Positions 43,708 through 52,090 of a DNA stretch of 64,000 nt are shown here, in pieces. A program made the translations under genes and the position numbers. The stretch is from contig JADJPE010000005.1 of the NCBI GenBank assembly GCA_016713425.1, positions 5,864,501-5,928,500 on the forward strand, in the 5' to 3' direction. How positions within the stretch are numbered: the first letter of the stretch is position 1; each line of letters starts with the position of its first letter. The DNA is from Deltaproteobacteria bacterium. Its GTDB lineage: Bacteria; Myxococcota; Kuafuiibacteriia; Kuafuiibacteriales; Kuafuiibacteriaceae. The notes under the pieces were generated by a model that was not told the DNA's origin, ran no database searches, and was given only the letters and a program-made list of their open reading frames with translations.

Positions 43708-44244
43708 CTAGGCGGTCTTCTTGCCTTCCTTCCGACGAACGCGCTCGTCAGAGTACTTGATGCCCTTGCCCTTATAGGGCTCACACGGGCGATAAGCCCG
43801 AATCTCTGCCGCAACCTGCCCAACGAGCTCCTTGTTCGGGGAGGTCAAATGAACGGTCGTCTGCTTGTCGACCACGCACACAACATCCTTCGGAATCGGG
43901 TGGTTCACTTCGTGCGACAGTCCAACCTGCAGATTCAGAAGGTTCCCCTTAAGCTCAGCGCGATAGCCCACGCCGCTGATCTCCAAGGTCTTCTTGAAAG
44001 GCTCCGAGACGCCAAGCACCATATTCGAGACCAACGTCCGAACCAATCCGAACGCAGCACGCGCCTCGCGATCGTCCGTCGCGAGCTCGACAAGCACCGA
44101 GCCGTCCGACACGCTCACCCGCACGCCAGGATGCACCTTCCGGGTCAGTGAACCTTTCGGCCCCTGCACCGTGATTTCTCCGTTTCCGATGGCAACTGTC
44201 ACGCCCTTCGGAACCGTAATCGGTTTCTTTCCAATCCGGGACAT
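43708..44244 (-). CDS. rplF: 50S ribosomal protein L6
   Basis: L6 lies near the factor-binding site of the large subunit. The sequence begins MSRIGKKPITVPKGVTV and ends with the signature PYKGKGIKYSDERVRRKEGKK. The ATG at 44244 is the usual family start. Confidence 0.97.
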   Translation of the reverse strand: MSRIGKKPITVPKGVTVAIGNGEITVQGPKGSLTRKVHPGVRVSVSDGSVLVELATDDREARAAFGLVRTLVSNMVLGVSEPFKKTLEISGVGYRAELKGNLLNLQVGLSHEVNHPIPKDVVCVVDKQTTVHLTSPNKELVGQVAAEIRAYRPCEPYKGKGIKYSDERVRRKEGKKTA

Positions 44245-44252
44245 CTCTGCTC

Positions 44253-44654
44253 CTACCAGACCGTGCAAACGAGCTCGCCACCCGTATTGAGCCGGCGCGC
44301 CTCACGTCCTGTCATCACACCCTGCGACGTCGAAACGATCGCGATCCCCAATCCGTTCCTGATCGTCGGGATACGGTCCTTGCTCACGTATCTCCGAAGC
44401 CCGGGCCGGCTAACCCGCTTGATCCCACTGATCACGGGCTCCCGGTTGTGATCGTATCGCAGCAAGACCGTCAGGGTTGGCTTTGCTGTTCGCTGAACGT
44501 CAAAGTCAGCGATAAAGCCCTCGGTCTTCAGGACCTCAGCGATGCTCAGCTTCAGGTTCGACAACGGCATCGGCACCTTCATATGCCGAGCGTTGATTGC
44601 GTTGCGGATCCGGGTCAGCATGTCCGCTATGGGGTCATTCACTACGCCTGCCAT
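44253..44654 (-). CDS. rpsH: 30S ribosomal protein S8
   Basis: S8 binds central-domain 16S rRNA and in many bacteria represses the spc operon. Signature stretches are DPIADMLTRIRNAI and the C-terminal GIAIVSTSQGVMTGREARR with GGELVCTVW. A translational operator near rplE was not identified by eye. Confidence 0.97.
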   Translation of the reverse strand: MAGVVNDPIADMLTRIRNAINARHMKVPMPLSNLKLSIAEVLKTEGFIADFDVQRTAKPTLTVLLRYDHNREPVISGIKRVSRPGLRRYVSKDRIPTIRNGLGIAIVSTSQGVMTGREARRLNTGGELVCTVW

Positions 44655-44675
44655 CGAGTCCTCCTGGGCGCTAGG

Positions 44676-44861
44676 CTACCAGCTCGCCTTCACAACGCCC
44701 GCGAGCTGCCCCGCAAGCGCAAGATTCCGGAAACAGACACGACACAGCTGAAACTTCCGGAGGTATCCACGCGGACGCCCGCATACTTGACAACGGTTAT
44801 GATGCCGACAGCTGAATTTCGGCTTTCGCTGCGACGCAACGATCTTCGACGTCTTGGCCAT
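44676..44861 (-). CDS. rpsN: 30S ribosomal protein S14, zinc-binding form
   Basis: This 61-residue protein is the short, zinc-binding type. Four knuckle cysteines are in CQVCGR and LCRVCF. It overlaps rplE by one base. Confidence 0.96.
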   Translation of the reverse strand: MAKTSKIVASQRKPKFSCRHHNRCQVCGRPRGYLRKFQLCRVCFRNLALAGQLAGVVKASW

Positions 44862-45502
44862 TATGCTGCGTGCCCCCGTCTCACAAAGGGAACGCCCAGC
44901 GCCTCGAGCAGCGCCCGCCCCTGTTCGTCATTCTCTGCGGTCGTCACGAAACTAATGTTCATACCTCGCACCTTGTCGACCGAGTCATAGTCGATCTCGG
45001 CAAACATGATCTGCTCCTTGATGCCGAGCGTATAGTTGCCGCGACCATCGAAGGCCTTATCCGAAACACCCTTAAAGTCACGGACGCGTGGGAGTGCGAT
45101 GCTCACGAGACGATCGAGAAACTCCCACATCCTTGCTCGACGCAACGTTACCATCGCGCCGATTGGCATGTTCTCTCTCAACTTGAAGTTTGAGATCGCT
45201 TTCTTCGATTTCGTGATCACCGGCTTCTGACCCGTGATGCGCGAAAGCTCATCGACCGCGCTGTCCAGCACCTTGTTGTTCGAAATCGCCTCGCCAAGGC
45301 CCATATTGACCACGATCTTCTCGAGTCTCGGCACTTGGCTCACGGATTTGCACTTCAGCTCCTGCTTAAGCTTCGGCACGACCTCTTCACGATATCGAAG
45401 CCAAAGACGCGCCGGGGGAATCGCCTTATCAGCAATTTCTTCCGTCTTCTTCCGCTTCTTCTTGTCGGGCTTTCCGCCCACTTCTTCTTTCGGCGTCGCC
45501 AT
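44861..45502 (-). CDS. rplE: 50S ribosomal protein L5 with N-terminal extension
   Basis: L5 binds 5S rRNA and contacts S13. The family core begins near residue 31 (PPARLWLRYREEVVPKL) and contains RLEKIVVNMGLGEA and DFKGVSDKAFDGRGNYT. The first 30 residues are a Lys/Glu-rich extension not found in most bacterial L5 proteins; an ATG at the core border is absent, so the extension is probably real. Confidence 0.95.
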   Translation of the reverse strand: MATPKEEVGGKPDKKKRKKTEEIADKAIPPARLWLRYREEVVPKLKQELKCKSVSQVPRLEKIVVNMGLGEAISNNKVLDSAVDELSRITGQKPVITKSKKAISNFKLRENMPIGAMVTLRRARMWEFLDRLVSIALPRVRDFKGVSDKAFDGRGNYTLGIKEQIMFAEIDYDSVDKVRGMNISFVTTAENDEQGRALLEALGVPFVRRGHAA

Positions 45503-45525
45503 GTTGCGCTCCCAAGCCTCTCAGC

Positions 45526-45903
45526 TCACTTAACCTCTTCGCCTGAAGTGCCACGCCCACGCGCGATTCGCACCTTCGATGTTCGCCGGCCCTGTCGAAC
45601 CTGCGCCGACTCCTCACCGGAGGGCGTCTCGCCGCCTTCGACCGATTTGAAACCGAGACGCACACCTCGTCCCAGGGAATCGGACCAGAACCGAACGTTC
45701 GACACGTGAATCTTTCCGGGTCGATCCAATACGCCGCCCTGCGGCAGACTCTGGCGGGCACCAGGCTTGATGTGCCGCTTCTGGATGTTGACCCCTTCGA
45801 CAACCACGTAGTCCGTGCCCACGCGACGAAGGATTCGGCCCTTTTCACCCTTGCTGCGGCCGGCGATCACCTCGACGAGGTCGCCCTTTCGTAGCTTCGC
45901 CAT
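45526..45903 (-). CDS. rplX: 50S ribosomal protein L24
   Basis: L24 starts assembly of the large subunit. The KOW motif is clear (LRKGDLVEVIAGRSKGEKGRILRR), followed by GVNIQKRHIKP. A 30-residue acidic/Ser-rich tail extends the usual end. Confidence 0.96.
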   Translation of the reverse strand: MAKLRKGDLVEVIAGRSKGEKGRILRRVGTDYVVVEGVNIQKRHIKPGARQSLPQGGVLDRPGKIHVSNVRFWSDSLGRGVRLGFKSVEGGETPSGEESAQVRQGRRTSKVRIARGRGTSGEEVK

Positions 45904-45905
45904 GA

Positions 45906-46274
45906 CTAAAGAACCTCCGGAGCCAAAGACACGATCTTCATATAGTTGCGAGCGCGAAGCTCACGCGCGACCGGCCCAAAGATACGCGTACCGATCGGGT
46001 CGCCGTCTTTGTTCAAGAGCACGGCCGCATTCTCGTCGAAACGAATGTAGCTTCCGTCCGCACGAGACGTCTTCGCCGCCGCCCGAACGACGACGGCCTT
46101 CACAACGTCGCCCTTCTTTACCTTGCTGTTCGGAATCGCCTCTCGAACCGAGCAGACGACCACGTCACCAATCCTGGCGTACCGTCGTTTCGATCCCCCG
46201 AGGACCTTGATCGTGAACAGCTTGCGAGCGCCGCTGTTGTCGGCAACCTCAAGCAACGAGGTCATCTGTATCAT
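45906..46274 (-). CDS. rplN: 50S ribosomal protein L14
   Basis: L14 forms part of the subunit interface. The signature MIQMTSLLEVADNSGARK opens the protein, and GTRIFGPVARELR lies near the end. It is at normal length (122) and starts 3 bp before rplX begins on the same strand. Confidence 0.98.
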   Translation of the reverse strand: MIQMTSLLEVADNSGARKLFTIKVLGGSKRRYARIGDVVVCSVREAIPNSKVKKGDVVKAVVVRAAAKTSRADGSYIRFDENAAVLLNKDGDPIGTRIFGPVARELRARNYMKIVSLAPEVL

Positions 46275-46287
46275 GACTGTTTCACCC

Positions 46288-46593
46288 CTACTCCGCTGCG
46301 GGTTCCGATGCAGCAGGCACCGTGGTCACGCGTTCAGATACACGCCATCGCTTCGTCTTCGACAACGGGCGACACTCGGTGATCTGCACCCGGTCTCCAA
46401 CTTGACATCCAAGCGTATCGTGCACGGCGTAGCGCTTACGGACAGTGACATACTTCCCATAAGTCGCGTGCTGAACTCGACGCTCCACCGACACGACCAC
46501 GGTCTTGTTCATCTTTGCAGAGACGACCACGCCCTGTCGCTTCTTTGCGTTTCTCCGGCCCTCAATCTCGCCGGCAGACTCCACCGCACTCAT
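46288..46593 (-). CDS. rpsQ: 30S ribosomal protein S17
   Basis: S17 binds the lower part of 16S rRNA. The OB-fold core shows GVVVSAKMNKTVVVSVERRVQH and GDRVQITECRPLSKTKRW. Its start overlaps the rpmC stop by four bases. Confidence 0.96.
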   Translation of the reverse strand: MSAVESAGEIEGRRNAKKRQGVVVSAKMNKTVVVSVERRVQHATYGKYVTVRKRYAVHDTLGCQVGDRVQITECRPLSKTKRWRVSERVTTVPAASEPAAE

Positions 46594-46805
46594 CGCTGAA
46601 CGCTCCTCTTCTTCTCGCCAAGCAGGGTAAGAGCACGGGCGACTTCCCGTCTGACCTGTTGAACCCGCCCCACGTTCTCCAATTGTCCCGTGTGGAGCTG
46701 AAGTCGAAGCTTGAACAACTCCTCGCGTTTCTCGGCAACAAAAACAGAGAGCTCCTCGTCAGTCCGACTACGCAGATCCGACGCCTTCGTCACGCTCGAG
46801 TTCAC
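46590..46805 (-). CDS. rpmC: 50S ribosomal protein L29
   Basis: L29 lies at the tunnel exit and contacts the signal-recognition particle. The helical sequence contains LRSRTDEELSVFVAEKREELFKLRLQ. The GTG start at 46805 shares one base with the rplP stop (TAGTG). An earlier in-frame ATG lies within rplP and is rejected. Confidence 0.95.
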   Translation of the reverse strand: MNSSVTKASDLRSRTDEELSVFVAEKREELFKLRLQLHTGQLENVGRVQQVRREVARALTLLGEKKRSVQR

Positions 46806-47221
46806 TAGATCGCCTCCTCGCGCAGGATCACGCGCGTCTTGAGCGGAAGCTTGTGCCCCGCAAGCCGACAAGCCTCTCGGGCGACCGCGGGATCGACACC
46901 ATCGATTTCGTAAAGAACGCGCCCCGGCTTGATGACCGCCACATAGTGGTCGGGCGCGCCCTTGCCTTTGCCCATTCGAGTTTCAAGCGGCTTCTTGCAC
47001 ACCGGCTTATCTGGAAACACCCGAATCCAAACCCGCCCACCACGTTTGATGTGACGGGTAAGCGCAATTCGCGCAGCCTCAATCTGACGCGACGTAAGCC
47101 GCCCACACTCGGTGGCCTGAATCGCCAACGTGCCAAACGCGAGATCCCCGCCGCGCAGAGCAATGCCGCGCGAGCGTCCCTTTTGCATCTTTCGATACTT
47201 CTGCCGTGCCGGTTGAAGCAT
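46805..47221 (-). CDS. rplP: 50S ribosomal protein L16
   Basis: L16 lines the A-site of the peptidyl-transferase centre. The sequence opens MLQPARQKYRKMQKGRSRG and contains RIFPDKPVCKKPLETRMGKGKG. It is of standard length (138) and sits 22 bp after rpsC. Confidence 0.98.
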   Translation of the reverse strand: MLQPARQKYRKMQKGRSRGIALRGGDLAFGTLAIQATECGRLTSRQIEAARIALTRHIKRGGRVWIRVFPDKPVCKKPLETRMGKGKGAPDHYVAVIKPGRVLYEIDGVDPAVAREACRLAGHKLPLKTRVILREEAI

Positions 47222-47243
47222 GCTCGATCCTCCTCCTCACCAC

Positions 47244-47939
47244 CTACGCGTCAGCTCTGGGGCCGGCCGGCGGCGCCTGTCGGCGCCCACGCCGCTGCGG
47301 GGGTTCTTTCCCGGCCGGAAGCACTTCGCCCTTGAAGATCCAACACTTCACGCCGATTGCGCCTTGCTTCGTTCGTGCCGTGGCCAGCCCGTACTCAATG
47401 TCTGCGCGCAGCGTATGCAGCGGGACGCGTCCCTCACGATACCACTCGTAACGAGACATCTCGGCGCCACCCAAACGGCCGGAACAGGCAACCCTGATTC
47501 CCTTGGCGCCAAACTTCATCGAGATGGTCAGGGCCTTCTTCATCGCACGCCGGAAAGCAATCCGTCGCTCGAGTTGGGTCGCGATGTTCTCGGCGACCAA
47601 CTGCGCATCGATCTCCGCCTTCCGAATCTCCTGGATGTTGATGAAGACGTCGTTCTCGGTCAGGCGCTGCAGCTCCTTCTTGAGCTGCTCGATCCCAGCG
47701 CCCTTCTTTCCGATCACGATGCCGGGGCGAGCCGTGAAGATGTTCACCTTCACCTTGTTTGCAGCCCGCTCGATCTCCACCCGCGATATCCCTGCGCTGT
47801 AGTGCTTGTTCTTCACACAGGCTCGAAGTTTGAGGTCCTCGTGGAGCCACTTCGCGTAGTTCCGCTCCTCAAACCACTTCGAACGCCACGTCTCGATGAC
47901 GCCAAGCCGAAAGCCGATTGGATTGGTTTTCTGTCCCAT
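47244..47939 (-). CDS. rpsC: 30S ribosomal protein S3
   Basis: S3 lies at the mRNA entry site and has helicase activity with S4 and S5. It begins MGQKTNPIGFRLGVIETWRS. The KH domain (RPGIVIGKKGAGIEQLK) and the C-terminal domain (LGGAEMSRYEWYREGRVPLHTLR) are complete. Confidence 0.98.
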   Translation of the reverse strand: MGQKTNPIGFRLGVIETWRSKWFEERNYAKWLHEDLKLRACVKNKHYSAGISRVEIERAANKVKVNIFTARPGIVIGKKGAGIEQLKKELQRLTENDVFINIQEIRKAEIDAQLVAENIATQLERRIAFRRAMKKALTISMKFGAKGIRVACSGRLGGAEMSRYEWYREGRVPLHTLRADIEYGLATARTKQGAIGVKCWIFKGEVLPAGKEPPQRRGRRQAPPAGPRADA

Positions 47940-47941
47940 CT

Positions 47942-48280
47942 CTAGTTTGCCTGCTCGAGTCCAAGCGTCACATGCGACGTGCGCTTCAGGATCTGGGCCG
48001 CACGCCCCATCGCGCGCGGCATAAAACGCTTCAACACCGGCCCACCGCCAACCACGATATGCCCGACGACAAGGCGGTCGATGTTCGCGCCTGCCTCGGA
48101 CGCATTCGCGACCGCCGATTTGATGAGCTTAGCCAAAGCCAAAGCCGACCGTTTCCGCGTAAACTGCAAGATATTCAGGGCCTCTTCGACCGGCTTTCCG
48201 CGGACCAAGTCCGCAACGAGCCGCACCTTCCGCGGTGCAATTCGAAGATGCATGAGCTTTGCTGTCGCAATCATCGTCAT
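47942..48280 (-). CDS. rplV: 50S ribosomal protein L22
   Basis: L22 reaches into the exit tunnel through its hairpin (PVLKRFMPRAMGRAAQI), where macrolide-resistance changes occur. The start MTMIATAKLMHLRIAPRKVRLV is typical. It lies 2 bp before rpsC. Confidence 0.98.
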   Translation of the reverse strand: MTMIATAKLMHLRIAPRKVRLVADLVRGKPVEEALNILQFTRKRSALALAKLIKSAVANASEAGANIDRLVVGHIVVGGGPVLKRFMPRAMGRAAQILKRTSHVTLGLEQAN

Positions 48281-48283
48281 CTC

Positions 48284-48577
48284 CTACTTCTTCGCGGGCG
48301 GTTTCTTGCCCTTCTTGTCGGCCGCGTGACCATGGAAGGTTCTCGTCGGAGAAAATTCACCCAACTTGTGACCAACCATCTGCTCCGTTACGAACACCGG
48401 CCAGAACTTCTTGCCGTTGTGCACCGCAAATGTGTGACCGATGCAGTCCGGCGTAATGATCGACCGCCTCGACCAGGTCTTGATTACCGTCTTTTTCGCG
48501 TTGCCCCGATTCAGTGCATCCACCTTCTTGGCGAGATGCTCATCAATAAAGGGCCCCTTCTTAGTTGAACGTGGCAT
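48284..48577 (-). CDS. rpsS: 30S ribosomal protein S19
   Basis: S19 is a head protein that binds 16S rRNA with S13. The core RRSIITPDCIGHTFAVHNGKK and KLGEFSPTRTFHGHAADKK are clear. The start MPRSTKKGPFID is standard. Confidence 0.98.
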   Translation of the reverse strand: MPRSTKKGPFIDEHLAKKVDALNRGNAKKTVIKTWSRRSIITPDCIGHTFAVHNGKKFWPVFVTEQMVGHKLGEFSPTRTFHGHAADKKGKKPPAKK

Positions 48578-48580
48578 GTC

Positions 48581-49429
48581 TTACTTCTGCCCCGACTGTC
48601 GACCGCGCCGACGCGGTGTTACCACGAACTTATCCGTTCGCTTGTTGTTTCTCGTCCGCAACCCACGGGCCATCTTGCCCCACGGAGTTCGTGGAGGCTT
48701 TCCGCCCTTCGCACGGCCCTCGCCACCACCGTTGTTGTGGTCGACCGGATTCATCGCCGCACCGCGAACCGTCGGACGAATTCCGCGCCAGCGCGTTCGC
48801 CCAGCCTTACCCCAAACGATATTCTCGTGCTGCTCGTTGCCGAGCTGTCCAACGGTCGCCATGCAACTCGCAAGAACGCGTCGCATCTCTGTCGAAGGTA
48901 GCCGCAGCGTAACGTACTTACCCTCTTTCGCCATCAGTTGTGCGCCCGACCCCGCGGACCGCACAATCTGCCCGCCCTTGCCGGGACGAAGCTCGATGTT
49001 GTGCACGACGGTCCCCAAGGGGATGTCTTTTAGCGGCATCGCATTGCCGGGCAGCGGGTCAATCGCCTTCGCCGCCGACATAATGGTCGCATCAACTCGA
49101 AGCTGAGCCGGCGCGAGAATGTATCCTTTCTCGCCGTCGGCATAGTGAAGAAGCGCGATGCGCGCTGAGCGGTATGGATCATACTCGATCGCTGCGACCC
49201 GCGCCGGCACATCGAATTTCGTGCGCTTGAAGTCGACCAAGCGATAGCGCCGCGCATGCCCGCCACCCTTGTGCCGCACCATGATGGCGCCGCGGTTGTT
49301 GCGACCACCCGTTCGCTTCACCTTGGCCAGCAGCGTGCGCTCAGGCTCAGACTTCGTGATCTCAGCAAAATCAGAGACCGTCATCTGACGGAGCGACGGC
49401 GTCGTAGGCCTATACTTTCGGATGCCCAT
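48581..49429 (-). CDS. rplB: 50S ribosomal protein L2
   Basis: L2 is one of the most conserved large-subunit proteins and is needed for subunit joining. Signature stretches are GGRNNRGAIMVRHKGGGHAR and the late MNPVDHNNGGGEGRAKGG. Length (282) and start (MGIRKYRPTTPSLRQMT) are normal. Confidence 0.98.
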   Translation of the reverse strand: MGIRKYRPTTPSLRQMTVSDFAEITKSEPERTLLAKVKRTGGRNNRGAIMVRHKGGGHARRYRLVDFKRTKFDVPARVAAIEYDPYRSARIALLHYADGEKGYILAPAQLRVDATIMSAAKAIDPLPGNAMPLKDIPLGTVVHNIELRPGKGGQIVRSAGSGAQLMAKEGKYVTLRLPSTEMRRVLASCMATVGQLGNEQHENIVWGKAGRTRWRGIRPTVRGAAMNPVDHNNGGGEGRAKGGKPPRTPWGKMARGLRTRNNKRTDKFVVTPRRRGRQSGQK

Positions 49430-49449
49430 TCAGTCCTCCTCGTCGCCCA

Positions 49450-49752
49450 CTAGGACGCCATCGTCCCGCCACCGAAGAAATCGATCTCGAAGCCAGCCTT
49501 GAGGGTGACAATCGCCTTCTTCCAGTTCGGGCGCTTCCCGACAGTCTTCCCGCGGCGCTTGAGCTTGCCACGCACAATCATCGTCTTCACAGAGGAGACC
49601 TCGACATTGAAGACATGCTGAATGGCCTTCTTGATCTGCACCTTATTCGCGTCGACCGGCACCTCGAAGACCACGCGCGAAAGCTCTCCAGCCGCCGCCG
49701 ACCCCTTCTCCGTGATGTGCGGCCTCCGAAGAAGCTCGTATGGATTATACAT
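49450..49752 (-). CDS. rplW: 50S ribosomal protein L23
   Basis: L23 lies at the tunnel exit and docks the trigger factor. It starts MYNPYELLRRPHITEKGSAA, and the C-terminal part has RGKLKRRGKTVGKRPNWKKA. The ATG at 49752 lies inside the rplD stop region, so the genes overlap by eight bases. Confidence 0.97.
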   Translation of the reverse strand: MYNPYELLRRPHITEKGSAAAGELSRVVFEVPVDANKVQIKKAIQHVFNVEVSSVKTMIVRGKLKRRGKTVGKRPNWKKAIVTLKAGFEIDFFGGGTMAS

Positions 49753-50401
49753 TTTGTGCCTCCCGCTCAGCCCGCGACATTGGAGCATGGAGTTTCGCCT
49801 GGAGCGCCTCAACGACATCCTGGCTAATAAAGATCGCATCATGGCGAAGCACATCGAAGACGTTCATCGCGTCCATCGCCAGGAACTTAGCCTTGGGCAA
49901 GTTCCGCAGAGATTTGGCGAGCGTCTGGTTCGAGGGGCTTCCGACGACGAGCGCGTTCGGCGCCGAGAACGTCTCAAGAACCCGTTGGGCCTCCTTCGTC
50001 TTCGGCTCAGCGGGCACCCATCCTTGAACGATGAACAGACGCTGTTCTGAAGCTCGAAGAGACAGAGCCGAGCGAAGCGCTCCGCGGACCATCTTCTTCG
50101 GCATCCGATAGCTGTAGTCACGCGGCTGCGGCCCGAACACGACGCCACCACCGCGCATGTTCATCGCTCGCTTACTGCCGTGTCGTGCCTGCCCGGTCCC
50201 CTTCTGCTTATACGGCTTCTTACCGGACCCACGGACCTCGGCCACCCTTCGAGTGGCGTGCGTTCCGCGCCGGCGGTTTGCCAGCTGCATCCGCACAACC
50301 TCCCAGAAGAGGTGTTCCTTAATCGGGGCGCCGAACACGGAGTCGTCGAGTTCAGCCTCGCCAACCTTCCGATTGTTCGTATCGACGACGTCAAACTTCA
50401 C
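49745..50401 (-). CDS. rplD: 50S ribosomal protein L4
   Basis: L4 lines the exit tunnel and, in E. coli, represses the S10 operon. The tunnel-loop sequence GSGKKPYKQKGTGQARHGS and the basic GVVFGPQPRDYSYRMPKKM are clear. It begins only 12 bp after the rpsJ stop; the expected rplC between them is missing. Confidence 0.97.
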   Translation of the reverse strand: MKFDVVDTNNRKVGEAELDDSVFGAPIKEHLFWEVVRMQLANRRRGTHATRRVAEVRGSGKKPYKQKGTGQARHGSKRAMNMRGGGVVFGPQPRDYSYRMPKKMVRGALRSALSLRASEQRLFIVQGWVPAEPKTKEAQRVLETFSAPNALVVGSPSNQTLAKSLRNLPKAKFLAMDAMNVFDVLRHDAIFISQDVVEALQAKLHAPMSRAEREAQNV

Positions 50402-50413
50402 GACAAACGCTCC

Positions 50414-50728
50414 CTAAGACTTAATCTCGACATCCACGCCAGCCGAAAGATCCAGCTTCATGAGCGCGTCGAGGGTTTGCGGCGTTGGGTCGAGAATATC
50501 CACCAAACGCTTATGTGTTCGAATCTCGAACTGTTCCCGACTCTTCTTGTCGACGTGCGGTCCACGAAGCACCGTGTACCGATGAATTCGCGTCGGAAGC
50601 GGGACCGGCCCAGCGATTCTCGCGCCAGTTCGGCGCGCCGACTCCACGATCTCACCAACCGCCTGATCCAGAAGTCGATGGTCGTAGGCCTTCAGCCGAA
50701 TACGTATCTTGGTTGTCTTATCCGCCAT
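50414..50728 (-). CDS. rpsJ: 30S ribosomal protein S10
   Basis: S10 is a head protein and a transcription antitermination partner (NusE). The sequence starts MADKTTKIRIRLKAYDHRLL and contains GPVPLPTRIHRYTVLRGPHV with the RTHKRLVDI helix. The ATG at 50728 has GGAGGT ten bases upstream; an earlier in-frame GTG lies inside that site. Confidence 0.98.
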   Translation of the reverse strand: MADKTTKIRIRLKAYDHRLLDQAVGEIVESARRTGARIAGPVPLPTRIHRYTVLRGPHVDKKSREQFEIRTHKRLVDILDPTPQTLDALMKLDLSAGVDVEIKS

Positions 50729-50791
50729 GCCTGTCTTCACCTCCGGGCACGCTCACCCGAGCACGCAGCGAAGGATGGCGAACCCGGAGGC

Positions 50792-50822
50792 GCAGGAGCG
50801 TTCGTCGTCCGAACTCTCCTGC
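50792..50822 (-). promoter_or_regulatory. Hairpin in the tuf-rpsJ spacer
   Basis: Seven-base perfect arms (50792-50798 with 50816-50822) around a 17-base loop lie in the 117-base gap between tuf and rpsJ. No T-run follows. It may be a processing or attenuation structure dividing the str and S10 parts. Confidence 0.35.
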
Positions 50823-50845
50823 CTCCAGGAACGCATCCGCCGTCT

Positions 50846-52048
50846 CTACGCAATGACCTCGGTCACGACACCGGCGCCGACGGTTCGACCACCTTCACGG
50901 ATCGCGAAGTTCATGCCCTTGTCCATGGCGACGGGCGTAATGAGCTCGACATCCATGGAGATGTTATCGCCCGGCATCACCATTTCGGTGCCTTCCGGGA
51001 GCGTCACCGCACCGGTCACATCCGTTGTCCGGAAGTAGAACTGCGGGCGGTAGCCTCGGAAGAACGGGGTATGACGCCCACCTTCCTCCTTGGCCAAGAT
51101 ATAGACCTCACACTTGAACTTGGTGTGCGGGAGGATGGACTTCGGCTTGGCCAGCACCTGGCCACGCTCGACGTCTTCCTTCGCGACACCGCGGAGCAGA
51201 CAACCAACGTTGTCGCCAGCAATGCCCTTATCGAGCAGCTTGCGGAACATCTCGACGCCAGTCACTGTGGTCTCGGTCGTCGGCCGGAAACCGACAATCT
51301 CGACCTTCTCACCGACGGTCACGACACCGCGCTCGATTCGACCCGTCACAACCGTGCCTCGGCCGGAGATCGAGAACACGTCTTCGATCGGCATGAGGAA
51401 GGGCTTGTCTTCCTCACGAACAGGGTCGGGGATGTGCGAATCGAACGCCTCAAGCAGCTGAAGGATGGGCTCTGCGCCCTCCTTCCCCTTGCTCGTGTAC
51501 GGCTTGATTGCACTGCCGCGGATCACCGGGCAATCGTCGCCCGGGAACTTGTATTTGGAGAGGAGCTCACGAACCTCGAGCTCAACGAGATCGAGAAGCT
51601 CATCGTCGTCCACAAGGTCGACCTTGTTCAGGAAGACCACAACGGCCGGGACACCGACCTGTCGAGCCAGAAGGATATGCTCCTTTGTCTGTGGCATCGG
51701 TCCGTCAACGGCGGAGACAACGAGGCACGCACCATCCATCTGGGCGGCCCCGGTGATCATGTTCTTCACGTAGTCGGCGTGCCCTGGGCAGTCGACGTGC
51801 GCGTAGTGTCGCTTCTCGCTCTCATACTCAACGTGTGAAGTCGCGATCGTCAGAATCTTCGTCGGGTCGCGACGCCCTTGTGACTCAGACGCTTTCGCGA
51901 TTGCGTCGTAGGTGAGCGGCACGGCCCAACCCTTCTCTGCGCAAACCATCGTGAGCGCCGCCGTCAAGGTCGTCTTACCGTGATCGACGTGCCCGATGGT
52001 TCCTACGTTGACATGAGGCTTGGTGCGCTCAAACTTTTCCTTGGCCAT
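50846..52048 (-). CDS. tuf: Elongation factor Tu with altered switch I
   Basis: EF-Tu brings aminoacyl-tRNA to the ribosome. The GTPase motifs GHVDHGKT, DCPGHAD and NKVD are intact, and domains 2 and 3 are complete (400 residues). Switch I is unusual. Most EF-Tu proteins have ...A-PEEKARGITI-NT-SHVEY, but here the stretch reads ASESQGRRDPTKILTI before ATSHVEY. This adds about five residues and changes RGITI to KILTI, while the magnesium-coordinating threonine is kept. It follows fusA by 42 bp in the str operon. No second tuf copy is in the window. Confidence 0.97.
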   Translation of the reverse strand: MAKEKFERTKPHVNVGTIGHVDHGKTTLTAALTMVCAEKGWAVPLTYDAIAKASESQGRRDPTKILTIATSHVEYESEKRHYAHVDCPGHADYVKNMITGAAQMDGACLVVSAVDGPMPQTKEHILLARQVGVPAVVVFLNKVDLVDDDELLDLVELEVRELLSKYKFPGDDCPVIRGSAIKPYTSKGKEGAEPILQLLEAFDSHIPDPVREEDKPFLMPIEDVFSISGRGTVVTGRIERGVVTVGEKVEIVGFRPTTETTVTGVEMFRKLLDKGIAGDNVGCLLRGVAKEDVERGQVLAKPKSILPHTKFKCEVYILAKEEGGRHTPFFRGYRPQFYFRTTDVTGAVTLPEGTEMVMPGDNISMDVELITPVAMDKGMNFAIREGGRTVGAGVVTEVIA

Positions 52049-52090
52049 CTGCTTCCCACTCCATTCAGTTTCGAACGTCGAGCCCAGGCG

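Noticed and set aside
42243..43760. 505-codon plus-strand ORF opposite rplO-rpmD-rpsE-rplR
   Set aside because: It spans several real ribosomal genes on the other strand and has no known domain.
50180..51838. 552-codon plus-strand ORF opposite rplD-rpsJ-tuf
   Set aside because: It runs antisense to three conserved translation genes and has no family resemblance; it is a shadow of high-GC coding sequence.
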